From Clostridiales bacterium (GTDB lineage Bacteria > Bacillota > Clostridia > Saccharofermentanales > DTU023): a stretch of DNA of 34,033 nucleotides. The DNA lies in contig JAAZGH010000161.1 in assembly GCA_012511325.1 (NCBI GenBank), forward strand, positions 1 through 34,033, given 5' to 3'. Positions 1 through 8,746 of the stretch are shown here, in pieces (position 1 is the stretch's first letter; every line of letters begins with the position of its first letter). A program made the translations under genes and the position numbers. A model generated the notes under the pieces. It made no database searches, was not told the DNA's origin, and saw only the letters and a program-made list of their open reading frames with translations.

Positions 1-1
1 G

Positions 2-1153
2 ATATACTTGTGTCCACTATTTGCCTCAGGTATCGCTAATCAAAAAGTGAGATACGATAAAAACAAGACTAATATTAAGGTTTTGCCCTCTAGAAAACCA
101 TTATCTGTACTCGATAAGCTTCATGGAGTGTTGATCTCTGTATGTAATAAAAACTTTTGGAAAGAAGTTATTAAAGTTTTTTTGAAATCGACAAAAAAAT
201 TGAGCTCGTTACGTTATTTGATTTCTTTTTCATGGACAGGAAATTGTGTTGCAAGGTATACAATTAGATTGATACGTGATCTAATTGATGATTATGATGA
301 GATAGTCCTTTATTCATATTGGCTTCATCAGCAAGCATATGTTGCTGCTTATTTAAAAGGGAAACTACCTAAAGTTCTGAAAGCCGTAAGTAGATGTCAT
401 AGGTTTGATGTCTATGAGTATCTCAATTATGAATACATTCCTTATCGCGATTATTTGCTCAAGAGATTAGATGATATATATTGCATTTCCGAAGACAGCA
501 TGCGTTATTTAAATATTAAATATCCCAAATATTCCCAGAAATATAAGATCGCAAGATTAGGTACGAAATCGTATAAGCTTCACAAATATAAACCTAACCC
601 GGATCTTTTGAGAGTTGTTAGCTGCTCCAATTGCGTTCCGGTAAAAAGAATCGATCTTATTATCAAGACACTGTCTATCTTTGAAGATAACGAAATATCA
701 GTTGAGTGGATTCATTATGGTGATGGAGTACTGTTTGAAAAACTAAAAAATGAAGCTGCTGACAATCTTAAAAAATATGTCCACTTTGAATTCAAAGGAT
801 ATGTTTCGAACCATACAATATTGGATGATTATTCAAGGAATGATTTCGATGTTTTTGTGAATGTCAGCTCTTCTGAAGGAATTCCAGTTTCTATCATGGA
901 GGCTATGTCGTTTGGAATACCTACCATCGCAACAGACGTGGGGGGAACAAGCGAATTAGTAAAAAATGGTATAAACGGACTGCTATTACACGCTGATTTT
1001 CTCGTTACAGATTTGTATAATGCCATTAATAGCATTCGGGAAATGCCTTCTTCAGAATATCTTAATCTTAGAATACAAGCAAGATCTATGTGGGAAGAAA
1101 AGTTTTCTGCGAAAAACAATTACAATATGTTTGCAGAACAATTGCTTGAATAG
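2..1153 (+). CDS. GT4-family glycosyltransferase, 5'-partial
   Basis: This is a retaining glycosyltransferase of the GT4/GT-B type, expected to add a sugar from a nucleotide donor to a lipid-linked glycan at the inner membrane face. The reading frame is open to the window edge, so the true start lies upstream; the TTG at 8 is unlikely to be the start because the N-terminal Rossmann beginning (a glycine-rich loop after the first strand) is missing. The C-terminal donor domain is clear: a VSSSEGIPVSIMEAMSFG segment carries the E-x7-E motif, followed by PTIATDVGG and a NGINGLLL strand. It is followed after 20 bases by the AsnB-like gene in the same direction, so the two are probably cotranscribed. 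The acceptor and donor sugars cannot be told. Family call is firm; role in a surface polysaccharide is inferred from the neighbours. Confidence 0.88.
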   Translation: MYLCPLFASGIANQKVRYDKNKTNIKVLPSRKPLSVLDKLHGVLISVCNKNFWKEVIKVFLKSTKKLSSLRYLISFSWTGNCVARYTIRLIRDLIDDYDEIVLYSYWLHQQAYVAAYLKGKLPKVLKAVSRCHRFDVYEYLNYEYIPYRDYLLKRLDDIYCISEDSMRYLNIKYPKYSQKYKIARLGTKSYKLHKYKPNPDLLRVVSCSNCVPVKRIDLIIKTLSIFEDNEISVEWIHYGDGVLFEKLKNEAADNLKKYVHFEFKGYVSNHTILDDYSRNDFDVFVNVSSSEGIPVSIMEAMSFGIPTIATDVGGTSELVKNGINGLLLHADFLVTDLYNAINSIREMPSSEYLNLRIQARSMWEEKFSAKNNYNMFAEQLLE

Positions 1154-1173
1154 CAACAGAGAGGAGCAGTAAT

Positions 1174-2904
1174 ATGCCTGGCTTTTTGATTGGGAATGGT
1201 CATAGTCAAATTTCGTTGCCAGAAGTATGTCCATTAAATGTTCTTACTGATACATATCGATACTCTAATAAGCAAAATGAAATTTTTGCACTAAAGAGTA
1301 CATTAAATAAATTTTTAGACGATAAATGTTTTGCAGAAACTGCTACATTATTTATTGTTCTAGAAGGTTATTTGCTTAACAAAAAAATACTCTTTGCTGA
1401 GTATGATGTACAGAACATTAAAGATCTCGTCGAAAGAATGTACACTGGAATCGGAGAGAATTTTTTTTCGCGTTTTAGAGGGTGCTTTTCTGGAGCACTT
1501 TATGACAAGAAAGAAAATAAGTGGGTAGTATTTACAAATCAAATCGGAAATGCGCCTGTTTTTTATTTAAAGAACAACGGTAATTTTGTTGCAGGTTCTC
1601 AAGTGACTTATATTCTTGAATGGTGTAAAGAAAAAAAAATACAATTGAGTTTCAATGAATCTTGTGCGTATCAATTGCTGAGTTATGGTTTTGTTGCTTC
1701 AGACGAGACATATGCCCATGAAATAAAAAGACTGCACGGGGGCGATTATCTTGTTTTAAAGGATAAAGTACTGACAATTAAAACTTATCATAGATTTGAA
1801 AGAAATACAGCGCGTTTAGATTCCATGTCAGAAGCTCAGATTATAGATGAAATAGATAAAACATTTAGAAATGCGGTTAACTTGGAATGGGCAAAGGACG
1901 ATGAGTATGGGTATAGACACCTCGCTGATCTGAGTGGTGGCTTGGATTCTCGCATGAACTTGTGGATAGCACATGAAGAAAAAAAACGAAAGGTAACAAT
2001 TATCACATATTGCAGGATAGGATATCTTGATGAGATTATCGCAAAGCAAATATCATTGTTCTGGCAGGATGAATTCATTTTCAAATCCCTTGATGATGCT
2101 TCATTCATGTACGATATTGATGAAAATACTGCACTTCTGGGAGGTCTTTCCCTTTATTCAGCTATTACAGGGGGAAAGAGATTGTTGGAGTCCCTTAATC
2201 TCTCAGAATACGGAATTGAGCATACTGGCCTGGTTGGTGATATCGCATTAGGGTCATTTTATCGTAATCCGAGAGATGGGGAAAAAAGACGGCCAACCGG
2301 GATGTACTCGGAAAGACTCAAGGAAAATTTACCTAATTATATAAAAGAACTTTATGCAAATTATTCCGACTATGAAATATTTCTAATGTATACAAACGGT
2401 TTTCATGGTGCATGCAACTCACAGTTGATTCGTAGACACTACACTGAGGTTGGTTCTCCGTTCTTAAATGTAGAATTCATGCAGCTATGCTTTGATATAC
2501 CTATTAACCTTAGAATTAGGCATAATATATATAAAAAATGGATTATTACCAAATATCCTGAAGCGGCAAAATTTAAATGGGAAAAGACGTGTGGGCTTAT
2601 AACTGAAAGTAATTCTAGAAGATACTTTCGCCGGTATACTAAAGCTGTAATTAGAAGAATTAGAAAAGCGTTCTTTAAAGAAAGTTGCAGAGCTGATGGA
2701 ATGAATCCAATTGGTTTTTGGATTTCACATAATGATGATCTGAGAAACTTTCTTGATTCCTACGAAAAAAATGGCTATTTGTATTTGCCATCTACCGCTT
2801 CGGATCAATTGATTACTGATATGAAAGAGCTGTATAAGACGGGAAATGCCAGTGAAAAAGCTATGGTTTTAACAGTTTTGTCCGCGGCTAGATTATATTG
2901 GTGA
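1174..2904 (+). CDS. Asparagine synthetase B-like protein without the N-terminal nucleophile Cys
   Basis: A 576-residue protein with the architecture of glutamine-dependent asparagine synthetases: an N-terminal Ntn-like domain (about 1-200, with FSRFRGCFSGALYD and the strand pattern after it) and a C-terminal PP-loop synthetase domain (about 215-576) with SGGLDSR at 254-260, which binds ATP for adenylation. The start ATG at 1174 follows a GAGGAG site 7 bases upstream. The protein begins MPGFL, so the Cys2 that hydrolyses glutamine in AsnB is a proline; glutaminase activity is probably lost. Such proteins in polysaccharide loci are thought to amidate uronic acids or related carboxylates; a ManNAcA pathway is encoded nearby on the other strand, making that a reasonable but unproven substrate. 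Ammonia or an amine could be the nitrogen donor, as in beta-lactam synthetases, which also lack Cys2. The flippase gene follows after 10 bases. Confidence 0.85.
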   Translation: MPGFLIGNGHSQISLPEVCPLNVLTDTYRYSNKQNEIFALKSTLNKFLDDKCFAETATLFIVLEGYLLNKKILFAEYDVQNIKDLVERMYTGIGENFFSRFRGCFSGALYDKKENKWVVFTNQIGNAPVFYLKNNGNFVAGSQVTYILEWCKEKKIQLSFNESCAYQLLSYGFVASDETYAHEIKRLHGGDYLVLKDKVLTIKTYHRFERNTARLDSMSEAQIIDEIDKTFRNAVNLEWAKDDEYGYRHLADLSGGLDSRMNLWIAHEEKKRKVTIITYCRIGYLDEIIAKQISLFWQDEFIFKSLDDASFMYDIDENTALLGGLSLYSAITGGKRLLESLNLSEYGIEHTGLVGDIALGSFYRNPRDGEKRRPTGMYSERLKENLPNYIKELYANYSDYEIFLMYTNGFHGACNSQLIRRHYTEVGSPFLNVEFMQLCFDIPINLRIRHNIYKKWIITKYPEAAKFKWEKTCGLITESNSRRYFRRYTKAVIRRIRKAFFKESCRADGMNPIGFWISHNDDLRNFLDSYEKNGYLYLPSTASDQLITDMKELYKTGNASEKAMVLTVLSAARLYW

Positions 2905-2914
2905 GACATTGCAA

Positions 2915-4222
2915 ATGGAGAAGGAGAAGCAATTTAACAAGATTAAGACCCTTTCCCAAACTGGTTTTTTCCATATATTCGGAAGCTCTGTTATTAATAA
3001 ATTCATTGGATTCCTAAGCAGTGTTATCTTAGTACGCATTTTGACAAAAGTAGAATATGGAACCTTTACTTATGCGTGGAACATCTACAGCATTGTTCTG
3101 CTTTTTAATGGAATGGGAATGGATTCAGGTGTATTACAATTGGCTAGTGAACATAGCGGGGATGCCGAATATGCGAACAGAATTTACATTTATGGCACTA
3201 AGTTCAGCCTTAAATTTAATTTGATATTAGTGATGGTTCTTCTAGGCATCGGTCTATTTGCTCCTTTGAAAATTGAGGCTGGTAGTAAACTCATATGTGC
3301 ATTAAGCGTGTTGCCTGTATTCCAGCTTCTCTATGGCCTGACACTATCATATTTAAGGGCGCAGAAGCGTAATCAGGAATACGCCAAAATCCAAGTTGTC
3401 CATACAGCTCTTGTGTTCATCGTTTCTGTAGGTTTTGTTATCCCGTTTAGGGAAACGGGAATGGTAATTGGCCATTATGTAGCTTATATCGTTGCATACC
3501 TAATTGGGCTTCTGATTTTCCACACCCCTCTCATCAGCAAAAATGCAGGTGAGCTCGGCGAAGATAAGAAGCTACTGCTAAAGATATCCTTTATCTCTAT
3601 GTTGAATAATGGACTTTCGGAGCTCAGGTTCTTGTTGGGTGTGTTGGTTCTTGGCATTGTTGATCCGCAGGAAACGATTTTGGCTAATTATAAAGTTGCA
3701 ATGATGATACCGACTGCCATGACATTCATTCCATTTTCCATGATTACATATCTGTATCCTTACTTCGCTGAACACAAGGATGACGGAAAATGGTGTATTA
3801 AAAGATATAAACAGGTATTACTTAGTCTTGGTGGATTCAATATAGCTTTATCTGTCGTACTATTTGCGATGGCACCGCTTATTATCAGTATTCTGTTTGG
3901 TGAGCAGTATTTAGATGTAGTTCCGGTTTTTAGGTTATTGGCGATTAGCTACTTTTTTTCAGGTACATTCCAAATAGTATCTGGTAACCTTCTAGTGACA
4001 CAGAGAAAACTGAAGTTTAACTTACTTGTAGCCGTAATTACCAGTTTGACGAAGGCAATTGCAGATTATTTCTTTGTTCAATGGTGGGGTACAATGGGTG
4101 CAGCGTTAGCAACGGTTTTTATTGTTTTGCTGGCGAGCATTCTCAATACAACGTATTTGGTTTATACATTTAGACAAAAAGCAAACGCAGAAAAATGGAG
4201 ATCATCTGATGAGAAAATATAA
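2915..4222 (+). CDS. Polysaccharide flippase, Wzx/MATE-like (MOP superfamily)
   Basis: A polytopic membrane protein of about 435 residues with roughly 12 hydrophobic segments, matching Wzx-type oligosaccharide-lipid flippases that move undecaprenyl-diphosphate-linked repeat units across the cytoplasmic membrane. Typical family features are the N-terminal GSSVINKFIGFLSSVILVRI helix followed by LTKVEYGTFTYAWN, and the C-terminal pattern around WWGTMGAALATV. The ATG at 2915 is preferred over the in-frame TTG at 2909 because GGTGAG lies 9 bases before the ATG. It begins 10 bases after the AsnB-like gene and its last codons overlap the start of the broken acyltransferase gene by 14 bases. It is the only flippase in the window, so it may also serve the convergent cps cluster, which lacks one. 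The substrate cannot be read from the sequence. Confidence 0.85.
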   Translation: MEKEKQFNKIKTLSQTGFFHIFGSSVINKFIGFLSSVILVRILTKVEYGTFTYAWNIYSIVLLFNGMGMDSGVLQLASEHSGDAEYANRIYIYGTKFSLKFNLILVMVLLGIGLFAPLKIEAGSKLICALSVLPVFQLLYGLTLSYLRAQKRNQEYAKIQVVHTALVFIVSVGFVIPFRETGMVIGHYVAYIVAYLIGLLIFHTPLISKNAGELGEDKKLLLKISFISMLNNGLSELRFLLGVLVLGIVDPQETILANYKVAMMIPTAMTFIPFSMITYLYPYFAEHKDDGKWCIKRYKQVLLSLGGFNIALSVVLFAMAPLIISILFGEQYLDVVPVFRLLAISYFFSGTFQIVSGNLLVTQRKLKFNLLVAVITSLTKAIADYFFVQWWGTMGAALATVFIVLLASILNTTYLVYTFRQKANAEKWRSSDEKI

Positions 4223-4475
4223 AGGGCTTGATATCGGCCGAGTAATATTTGCCTACTTCATTCCCTTTTTACATATTGGGTTTCCAGCAAATGTAGGTGT
4301 AGAAATTATTAGGCGATACATTTCACGACTTGGTGTTCCGTTCTTCTTTGTTGTTTCAGGAATGTTCCTATATAAATCCATAGAGAAATATGGAAATATG
4401 AAAGCCTTGCAAAAGTATGCTTTACGGGTGGGCAGGATGTTGCTGGTTACGAATATGAAAAGCATTAAAAGCTAA
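4209..4475 (+). pseudogene. Truncated acyltransferase-3 family gene
   Basis: Only the first 80 or so residues of an integral-membrane acyltransferase of the Acyl_transf_3 family remain: MRKYKGLDIGRVIFAYFIP, then SRLGVPFFFVVSGMFLY, which is the conserved RxxVPxFFxxSG block of the family. Complete members have about 330-370 residues and ten membrane helices. After RVGRMLL, at about base 4446, the sequence stops resembling the family and ends in a short foreign tail and TAA at 4473. The gene starts inside the last codons of the flippase gene, a normal operon arrangement, so the N-terminal end is intact while the C-terminal three quarters are lost. The break sits exactly where the opposing gene set ends, which points to a recombination junction. 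An intact enzyme would have O-acetylated a glycan; this remnant is surely inactive. Confidence 0.8.
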
Positions 4476-4476
4476 A

Positions 4477-5016
4477 CTATTCGTTTTCTAAATAATCTCC
4501 CTTTTGTCTTTGTCTTTTCGCCCATTCTATTGTATTAGCAACTACTTGAGCTGGATTCCCAATCACAATCGAATTATCAGGAATTTCTCCTCTGACAACT
4601 GACCCTGCTCCGACAATCACATTTTTGCCGATTTTTGTTCCTGGCATTATGATCGATTTTGTGCCAATAAATGAGTTTTCCCCAATATGTATATCGCGCA
4701 AAGTATATACCTCCCTTTCAAGTTGGATTCCGCTTGCAACAAAAGCCCTAGAAAGAGAGTAATCATGAGTAAGCAATCTAACATCGCTTGAAATGACAAC
4801 TTTATCAGATATATGAATTTTGCTGTAATCCTTTCCATCAAAAGATGTTGTTGCTCCTATATATAGTGGCTGTCCTTCAATATCCATTCCTTGTCTTTTT
4901 AAAGCCTTTATATAAAACTTCATGTAAACCGGGTGATTGAAATGTGATATCAATTTTATGATTCGTGTTTTAATTCTAGGAAGTATTTTATATATATTCT
5001 GTACATTGTTTTTCAT
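4477..5016 (-). CDS. Left-handed beta-helix (hexapeptide) acyltransferase
   Basis: A 179-residue acyltransferase of the WbbJ / maltose-O-acetyltransferase type, which moves an acetyl group from acetyl-CoA to a sugar hydroxyl. The hexapeptide repeats run from about residue 55 (DKVVISSDVRLLTHDYS) through HIGENSFIGTKSIIMPGTKI and GKNVIVGAGSVVRGEIPDNS to IVIGNPAQVV; the His of LTHDYS is in the position of the catalytic base. The ATG at 5016 is chosen over the in-frame GTG at 5031 because AGGAGA lies 6 bases upstream of that ATG and inside the longer version. It is the last gene of the leftward cps cluster and its stop is one base from the stop of the opposing pseudogene. It probably O-acetylates the polysaccharide or a precursor; the precise acceptor is unknown. 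Confidence 0.85.
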   Translation of the reverse strand: MKNNVQNIYKILPRIKTRIIKLISHFNHPVYMKFYIKALKRQGMDIEGQPLYIGATTSFDGKDYSKIHISDKVVISSDVRLLTHDYSLSRAFVASGIQLEREVYTLRDIHIGENSFIGTKSIIMPGTKIGKNVIVGAGSVVRGEIPDNSIVIGNPAQVVANTIEWAKRQRQKGDYLENE

Positions 5017-5352
5017 TGTGTTTCTCCTCACATTATTGATAAATGTCTTTGAGACTTTATTATATTTTTAGCATTACTTTAACTATTTGCAGTAAAAGTG
5101 GATATATTGTTGCATAAGCAATGTATAAATGTATATCATTCTAGTTGCAGTAATAATAGCACTAATAGTAGCAAGTTGTTTTCTGGTTGTCCAATGTTGA
5201 GGGGTAACTCAAAAAAGAAATCCTTTGATTACTGCTCCAATGAGTATAAACAATACACCAATTGAACTTGACTTGTTTTGCATTGTTATCTTTCCCTAAA
5301 CACAGCTATCTATGGCTTGCATTAACCAAGTAGATTACTAACACTGAATATA
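5017..5352. other. AT-rich gap with one tiny hydrophobic ORF
   Basis: No conserved gene is visible in these 336 bases between the acyltransferase and the GT4 gene. The - strand holds a 24-codon frame from ATG at 5283 to TGA at 5209, with AGGGAAAG about 6 bases before the ATG; it encodes MQNKSSSIGVLFILIGAVIK followed by GFLF, one hydrophobic segment. It could be a very small membrane peptide, the first helix of a lost membrane protein such as a polymerase, or chance. No hairpin with a T-run was seen. Confidence 0.3.
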
Positions 5353-6501
5353 TTATTTGCTATAATCGTTAAAAATTACTAGCATTTTTTGAACATAGTG
5401 TTCTTCCATATACTGCTCATTTGATACTCTCTGATTTTCTGCACAGATTTTAGCAAGAAAGTGCCTATCAGAAGACAATCGAAATATAGCGTTAGCAATT
5501 TCATCAGGGGTTATAGTCTCTATTATTATTCCATTCTTTTCATTTTTTATTACATCTGAAATGCCACCGTGATCTGTTGTAACAATCGCCATTCCTGCTG
5601 CCATTGATTCAAGAATAGAAATAGGCTGCCCCTCATTGGGATATGAAGTTGGAAGAACAAAAATATTACTCACTTCAAGTAACTTATTCTTGTCATTTCC
5701 GGTTACAAGGCCTGCATATCTTACATTTTTTTCAAGTTGGTGAATCTTAATATACTTATTAAACTGCGTTTCATCTGAAGTACTTCTGAATGCACCGGCA
5801 AAAGTTATATCAAAATCAATTCCGGCATCTAGGAGTAATGGAGCAGATTGAAGGAGTTCATAGTAGCCCTTTGTCCTTATCATGTTAGATAGATACAAAA
5901 TATGTATTGTACTATGTTGTTTTAAGGCATAGATTTTCTGTTCAATAATCTCTTCCGCTATTTTATTAGTGGCGCTTATACCATTTGAAACAACTTTTAC
6001 TTTATCTTCTGAAATCAATCCATCAAAGAGTTTTATTAATTTGGGAGTCAAAACTATAACACAATCTGTTCTTTCCAAATAGTAGTTTACCATTGAGCGA
6101 TGTTTATCGTCTGTTTTCTCGTAAAATGTTCTAAAGTTTCCACCATGATGGTGTATAATAAATTTTGCTCTGCTCAAGGCCTTTTCTATAGTTGTGGTAA
6201 TCAGAAGGTCTCTTACAGCTCCTTGATTTGATGACGACATACCAAGATAGAATATATCTACCTGATTATCACGTACTACTTTTTTCAATGTTTGGATCAT
6301 GCTGAAATTACGTAATAATTTATAGGGAATCATCATGTATTTATTCAATTGTCTTTTTGGTGCATAATCAACTTTAATAACGTGATACCTGCTCAATACT
6401 TCTGGTGATTCTGCAAGCATCTCAAAAGCTACGGCTTGACCATGAACAGGAGGAGGATATGTTCCTATCATGCATATTACCTTTTTACCATCTTTTGTCA
6501 T
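5353..6501 (-). CDS. GT4-family glycosyltransferase
   Basis: A complete 382-residue GT-B glycosyltransferase. The N-terminal domain opens with VICMIGTYPPPVHGQAVAFE, where the PPPxHGQA loop is typical of one GT4 subgroup; the C-terminal donor domain has YLSNMIRTKGYYELL, the E-x7-E motif in NEGQPISILESMAAG, then MAIVTTDHGGI. It would add a sugar to the undecaprenyl-linked repeat unit in the cytoplasm. The ATG at 6501 has only a weak TGGA-type site upstream. It lies 90 bases downstream of the two-domain oxidoreductase gene in the same direction and is probably part of the same transcript. The linkage it forms is not predictable from the sequence. Confidence 0.9.
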   Translation of the reverse strand: MTKDGKKVICMIGTYPPPVHGQAVAFEMLAESPEVLSRYHVIKVDYAPKRQLNKYMMIPYKLLRNFSMIQTLKKVVRDNQVDIFYLGMSSSNQGAVRDLLITTTIEKALSRAKFIIHHHGGNFRTFYEKTDDKHRSMVNYYLERTDCVIVLTPKLIKLFDGLISEDKVKVVSNGISATNKIAEEIIEQKIYALKQHSTIHILYLSNMIRTKGYYELLQSAPLLLDAGIDFDITFAGAFRSTSDETQFNKYIKIHQLEKNVRYAGLVTGNDKNKLLEVSNIFVLPTSYPNEGQPISILESMAAGMAIVTTDHGGISDVIKNEKNGIIIETITPDEIANAIFRLSSDRHFLAKICAENQRVSNEQYMEEHYVQKMLVIFNDYSK

Positions 6502-6591
6502 AATAATATTCCATTCTACCTAAAGGTATATCTGTAATTTGGCAGAAAACATTTCCAGATTATAATATGTTGCTCTCTAAACCATCGAGTT

Positions 6592-8715
6592 TTACTCAGA
6601 GACTTCCGTTGCCTTCTTCGCTGCAATCAGGAGTCCATGGCTCTTGAAGGCATCAAGAATCGCCTTGTTCTTTGCCTTGCCCTTAATTACATCAGCGATG
6701 AACATGTACTCGGTTGCAAAACCTTTATCCTGCTTCAGTTTAAGTTTCAAAACCTTGCTGGAACCGTATTTGTACATCTTAACGTAGTTGTCCATCTCGC
6801 AAACGGAGCCGTTTGAGAACACTCGAAGCTCTTCTTTAGGGTACTTCTTAGAGCCCATTGAGGTATACACGACATTGCCAACTGCACCAGATGCTAATCG
6901 GAGAGTTATTAGAGCATTATCCTTGTCTGGATATGCTGGATTGCTCGCATAGGATACCTTTACATCCGTGAGCTCGCTTCCGTCAAGATACTGGATCGTA
7001 TCAATGAAGTGAATCGCCTCACCAATAATGCGGCCTCCACCTACCTTTTCATCCTGCGTCCAATGAGAACTAGGAATCATGCCGGCGTTAACAATGTAGT
7101 CGTATACTGCCGGAATCACTGTAGTGTTAAGATGTTTTCGGATATCCTGAATCAGAGGAGCGTATCTCCGATTCAGCCCACAGAATAGTTCACCTTTATT
7201 CTGTTCATAAGTCTCTTGGATCTGCTTGAGTTCTTCTTCTGTCATACAAAGCGCCTTCTCACAATACACATGCTTTCCAGCCTTTAGAGCCTCAACGACT
7301 AACTTACCGTGAGTATTGTGGTTTGTAGTTATTATCACCAGATCAATGCTCTCATCCTGGAGCAATTCATGATAATCATTCGTTGAATAATCGAACGGAG
7401 TGGATGAAATTGCCTGAGAAGATCCAATACCACCGGTCGTAGCTATTCCACGCAAATAGAACATCCCCGTTCCGCTCATAATAGGAAGCAATGTAGACCT
7501 GGTAAAGTTTCCGGCACCTATAAGCCCTACATTGATTATTCCGTCCTTTGTTGCTTTGGTGACCACGTGATCAATCCGCGATGCCCACTTCCCCGGATAA
7601 TCTGCATATTTTAGAAGAATTCCAATATAGTGTTCACGGTTTTTGTTCGTTGTGATGATCTCGTAGGCATCATGTGCCTTGTCGAAGTCAATTACATGGG
7701 TGATTATATCCGATATCTGAATACGACCTTCACTTATTAGGCGGACAAATTCTTCAACATTTCTGCCCTCAGTGAAACGAACATAGCCAATGGGGTAATC
7801 AAATCCTTTTTCTTCGTAATCAGCATCATATCTTCCGGGACCATAAGAACGTGACAGCTTGAAGCAAAGCTCCTTTTCATAATAAGGACGACGATCAATA
7901 TTCATTTGAGTAACGCCAACCATACAGATAATCCCGCGATCCCGAGCGATAGCTGCCGCAAGATCCATAGGCGCATTGCTATTGGTGGATGCCGTGATAA
8001 TGACTTTGTCAACACCCCGCCCCATAGTAAGAGATTTGACAAGGTCCGCAGCGTTATCATCCTCGGAGTTTACAAACGCTTTTAGATTTGTGCCGGGCAT
8101 GGATTTGTCGGATATATCAAATCCTATAACGTCACACCCGTAAGCATTTAGAATTCTCGCTGCGATATGCCCAAGAAGACCCATGCCGATAATGGCAATT
8201 GTCTCTCCAGAAACAACATCGGCCTGGTGAATACCGGCCAGTGCGATGGCGCCCAGCGCTGCAAAAGCATACTGGCGGACGTCATTATTGCTTTCAGGAA
8301 CCCTTACAAGCAAGTTTTGGTTAACCCTGTTGACTTCGCAGTGGTAAGCCTGGCCCACCATGGCTACGATATCACCTGCCCGAATCTTTGTAACTCCACG
8401 GCCGCATTCAACAACCTTGCCAACACCTGAATAACCCATAGGCATCGGTTCAGCAAGCTTATTAAAAGCAGATTCCACAGTAGTAAGAATTCCATCTGTA
8501 GACATCTTCTCCGTAACCTTCTTCCCCTGGTCAGGGCGCTCAAGGCATTTCTGAATAAGATTTTTTCTGCCAAATGATGTTAGTCCTCTTTCTGTGCCGG
8601 TGCTGACAACACTGTACATCGTTTCTACGATAACGAAATTTTCTTTTACTGTTGGCACGGGCGCTTCCATCATTTTTATAGAGCCATCATTTACCATAAG
8701 AAACATTAGTTTCAT
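6592..8715 (-). CDS. Two-domain oxidoreductase: MDR-type dehydrogenase fused to Gfo/Idh/MocA
   Basis: A 707-residue fusion. Residues 1-370 resemble medium-chain dehydrogenases (zinc-alcohol-dehydrogenase family), with a nucleotide-binding loop IGMGLLGH at 176-183 and the acidic residue at the end of VIGFD. Residues 390-707 are a Gfo/Idh/MocA oxidoreductase with its own Rossmann loop GLIGAGNF at 397-404 and the EKALC segment at 486-490, whose lysine is the family's active-site residue. The start at 8715 has GGAGGA 6 bases upstream. This fusion is often found beside heparinase-II/III-like proteins in O-antigen and capsule loci, and here it directly follows such a gene with a 31-base gap. It presumably oxidises or epimerises a sugar of the repeat unit; the exact reaction is unknown to me. 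Both NAD-binding sites look intact. Confidence 0.88.
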   Translation of the reverse strand: MKLMFLMVNDGSIKMMEAPVPTVKENFVIVETMYSVVSTGTERGLTSFGRKNLIQKCLERPDQGKKVTEKMSTDGILTTVESAFNKLAEPMPMGYSGVGKVVECGRGVTKIRAGDIVAMVGQAYHCEVNRVNQNLLVRVPESNNDVRQYAFAALGAIALAGIHQADVVSGETIAIIGMGLLGHIAARILNAYGCDVIGFDISDKSMPGTNLKAFVNSEDDNAADLVKSLTMGRGVDKVIITASTNSNAPMDLAAAIARDRGIICMVGVTQMNIDRRPYYEKELCFKLSRSYGPGRYDADYEEKGFDYPIGYVRFTEGRNVEEFVRLISEGRIQISDIITHVIDFDKAHDAYEIITTNKNREHYIGILLKYADYPGKWASRIDHVVTKATKDGIINVGLIGAGNFTRSTLLPIMSGTGMFYLRGIATTGGIGSSQAISSTPFDYSTNDYHELLQDESIDLVIITTNHNTHGKLVVEALKAGKHVYCEKALCMTEEELKQIQETYEQNKGELFCGLNRRYAPLIQDIRKHLNTTVIPAVYDYIVNAGMIPSSHWTQDEKVGGGRIIGEAIHFIDTIQYLDGSELTDVKVSYASNPAYPDKDNALITLRLASGAVGNVVYTSMGSKKYPKEELRVFSNGSVCEMDNYVKMYKYGSSKVLKLKLKQDKGFATEYMFIADVIKGKAKNKAILDAFKSHGLLIAAKKATEVSE

Positions 8716-8746
8716 TTTTATTCCTCCAAGGGTTTGTTATTTCTTT

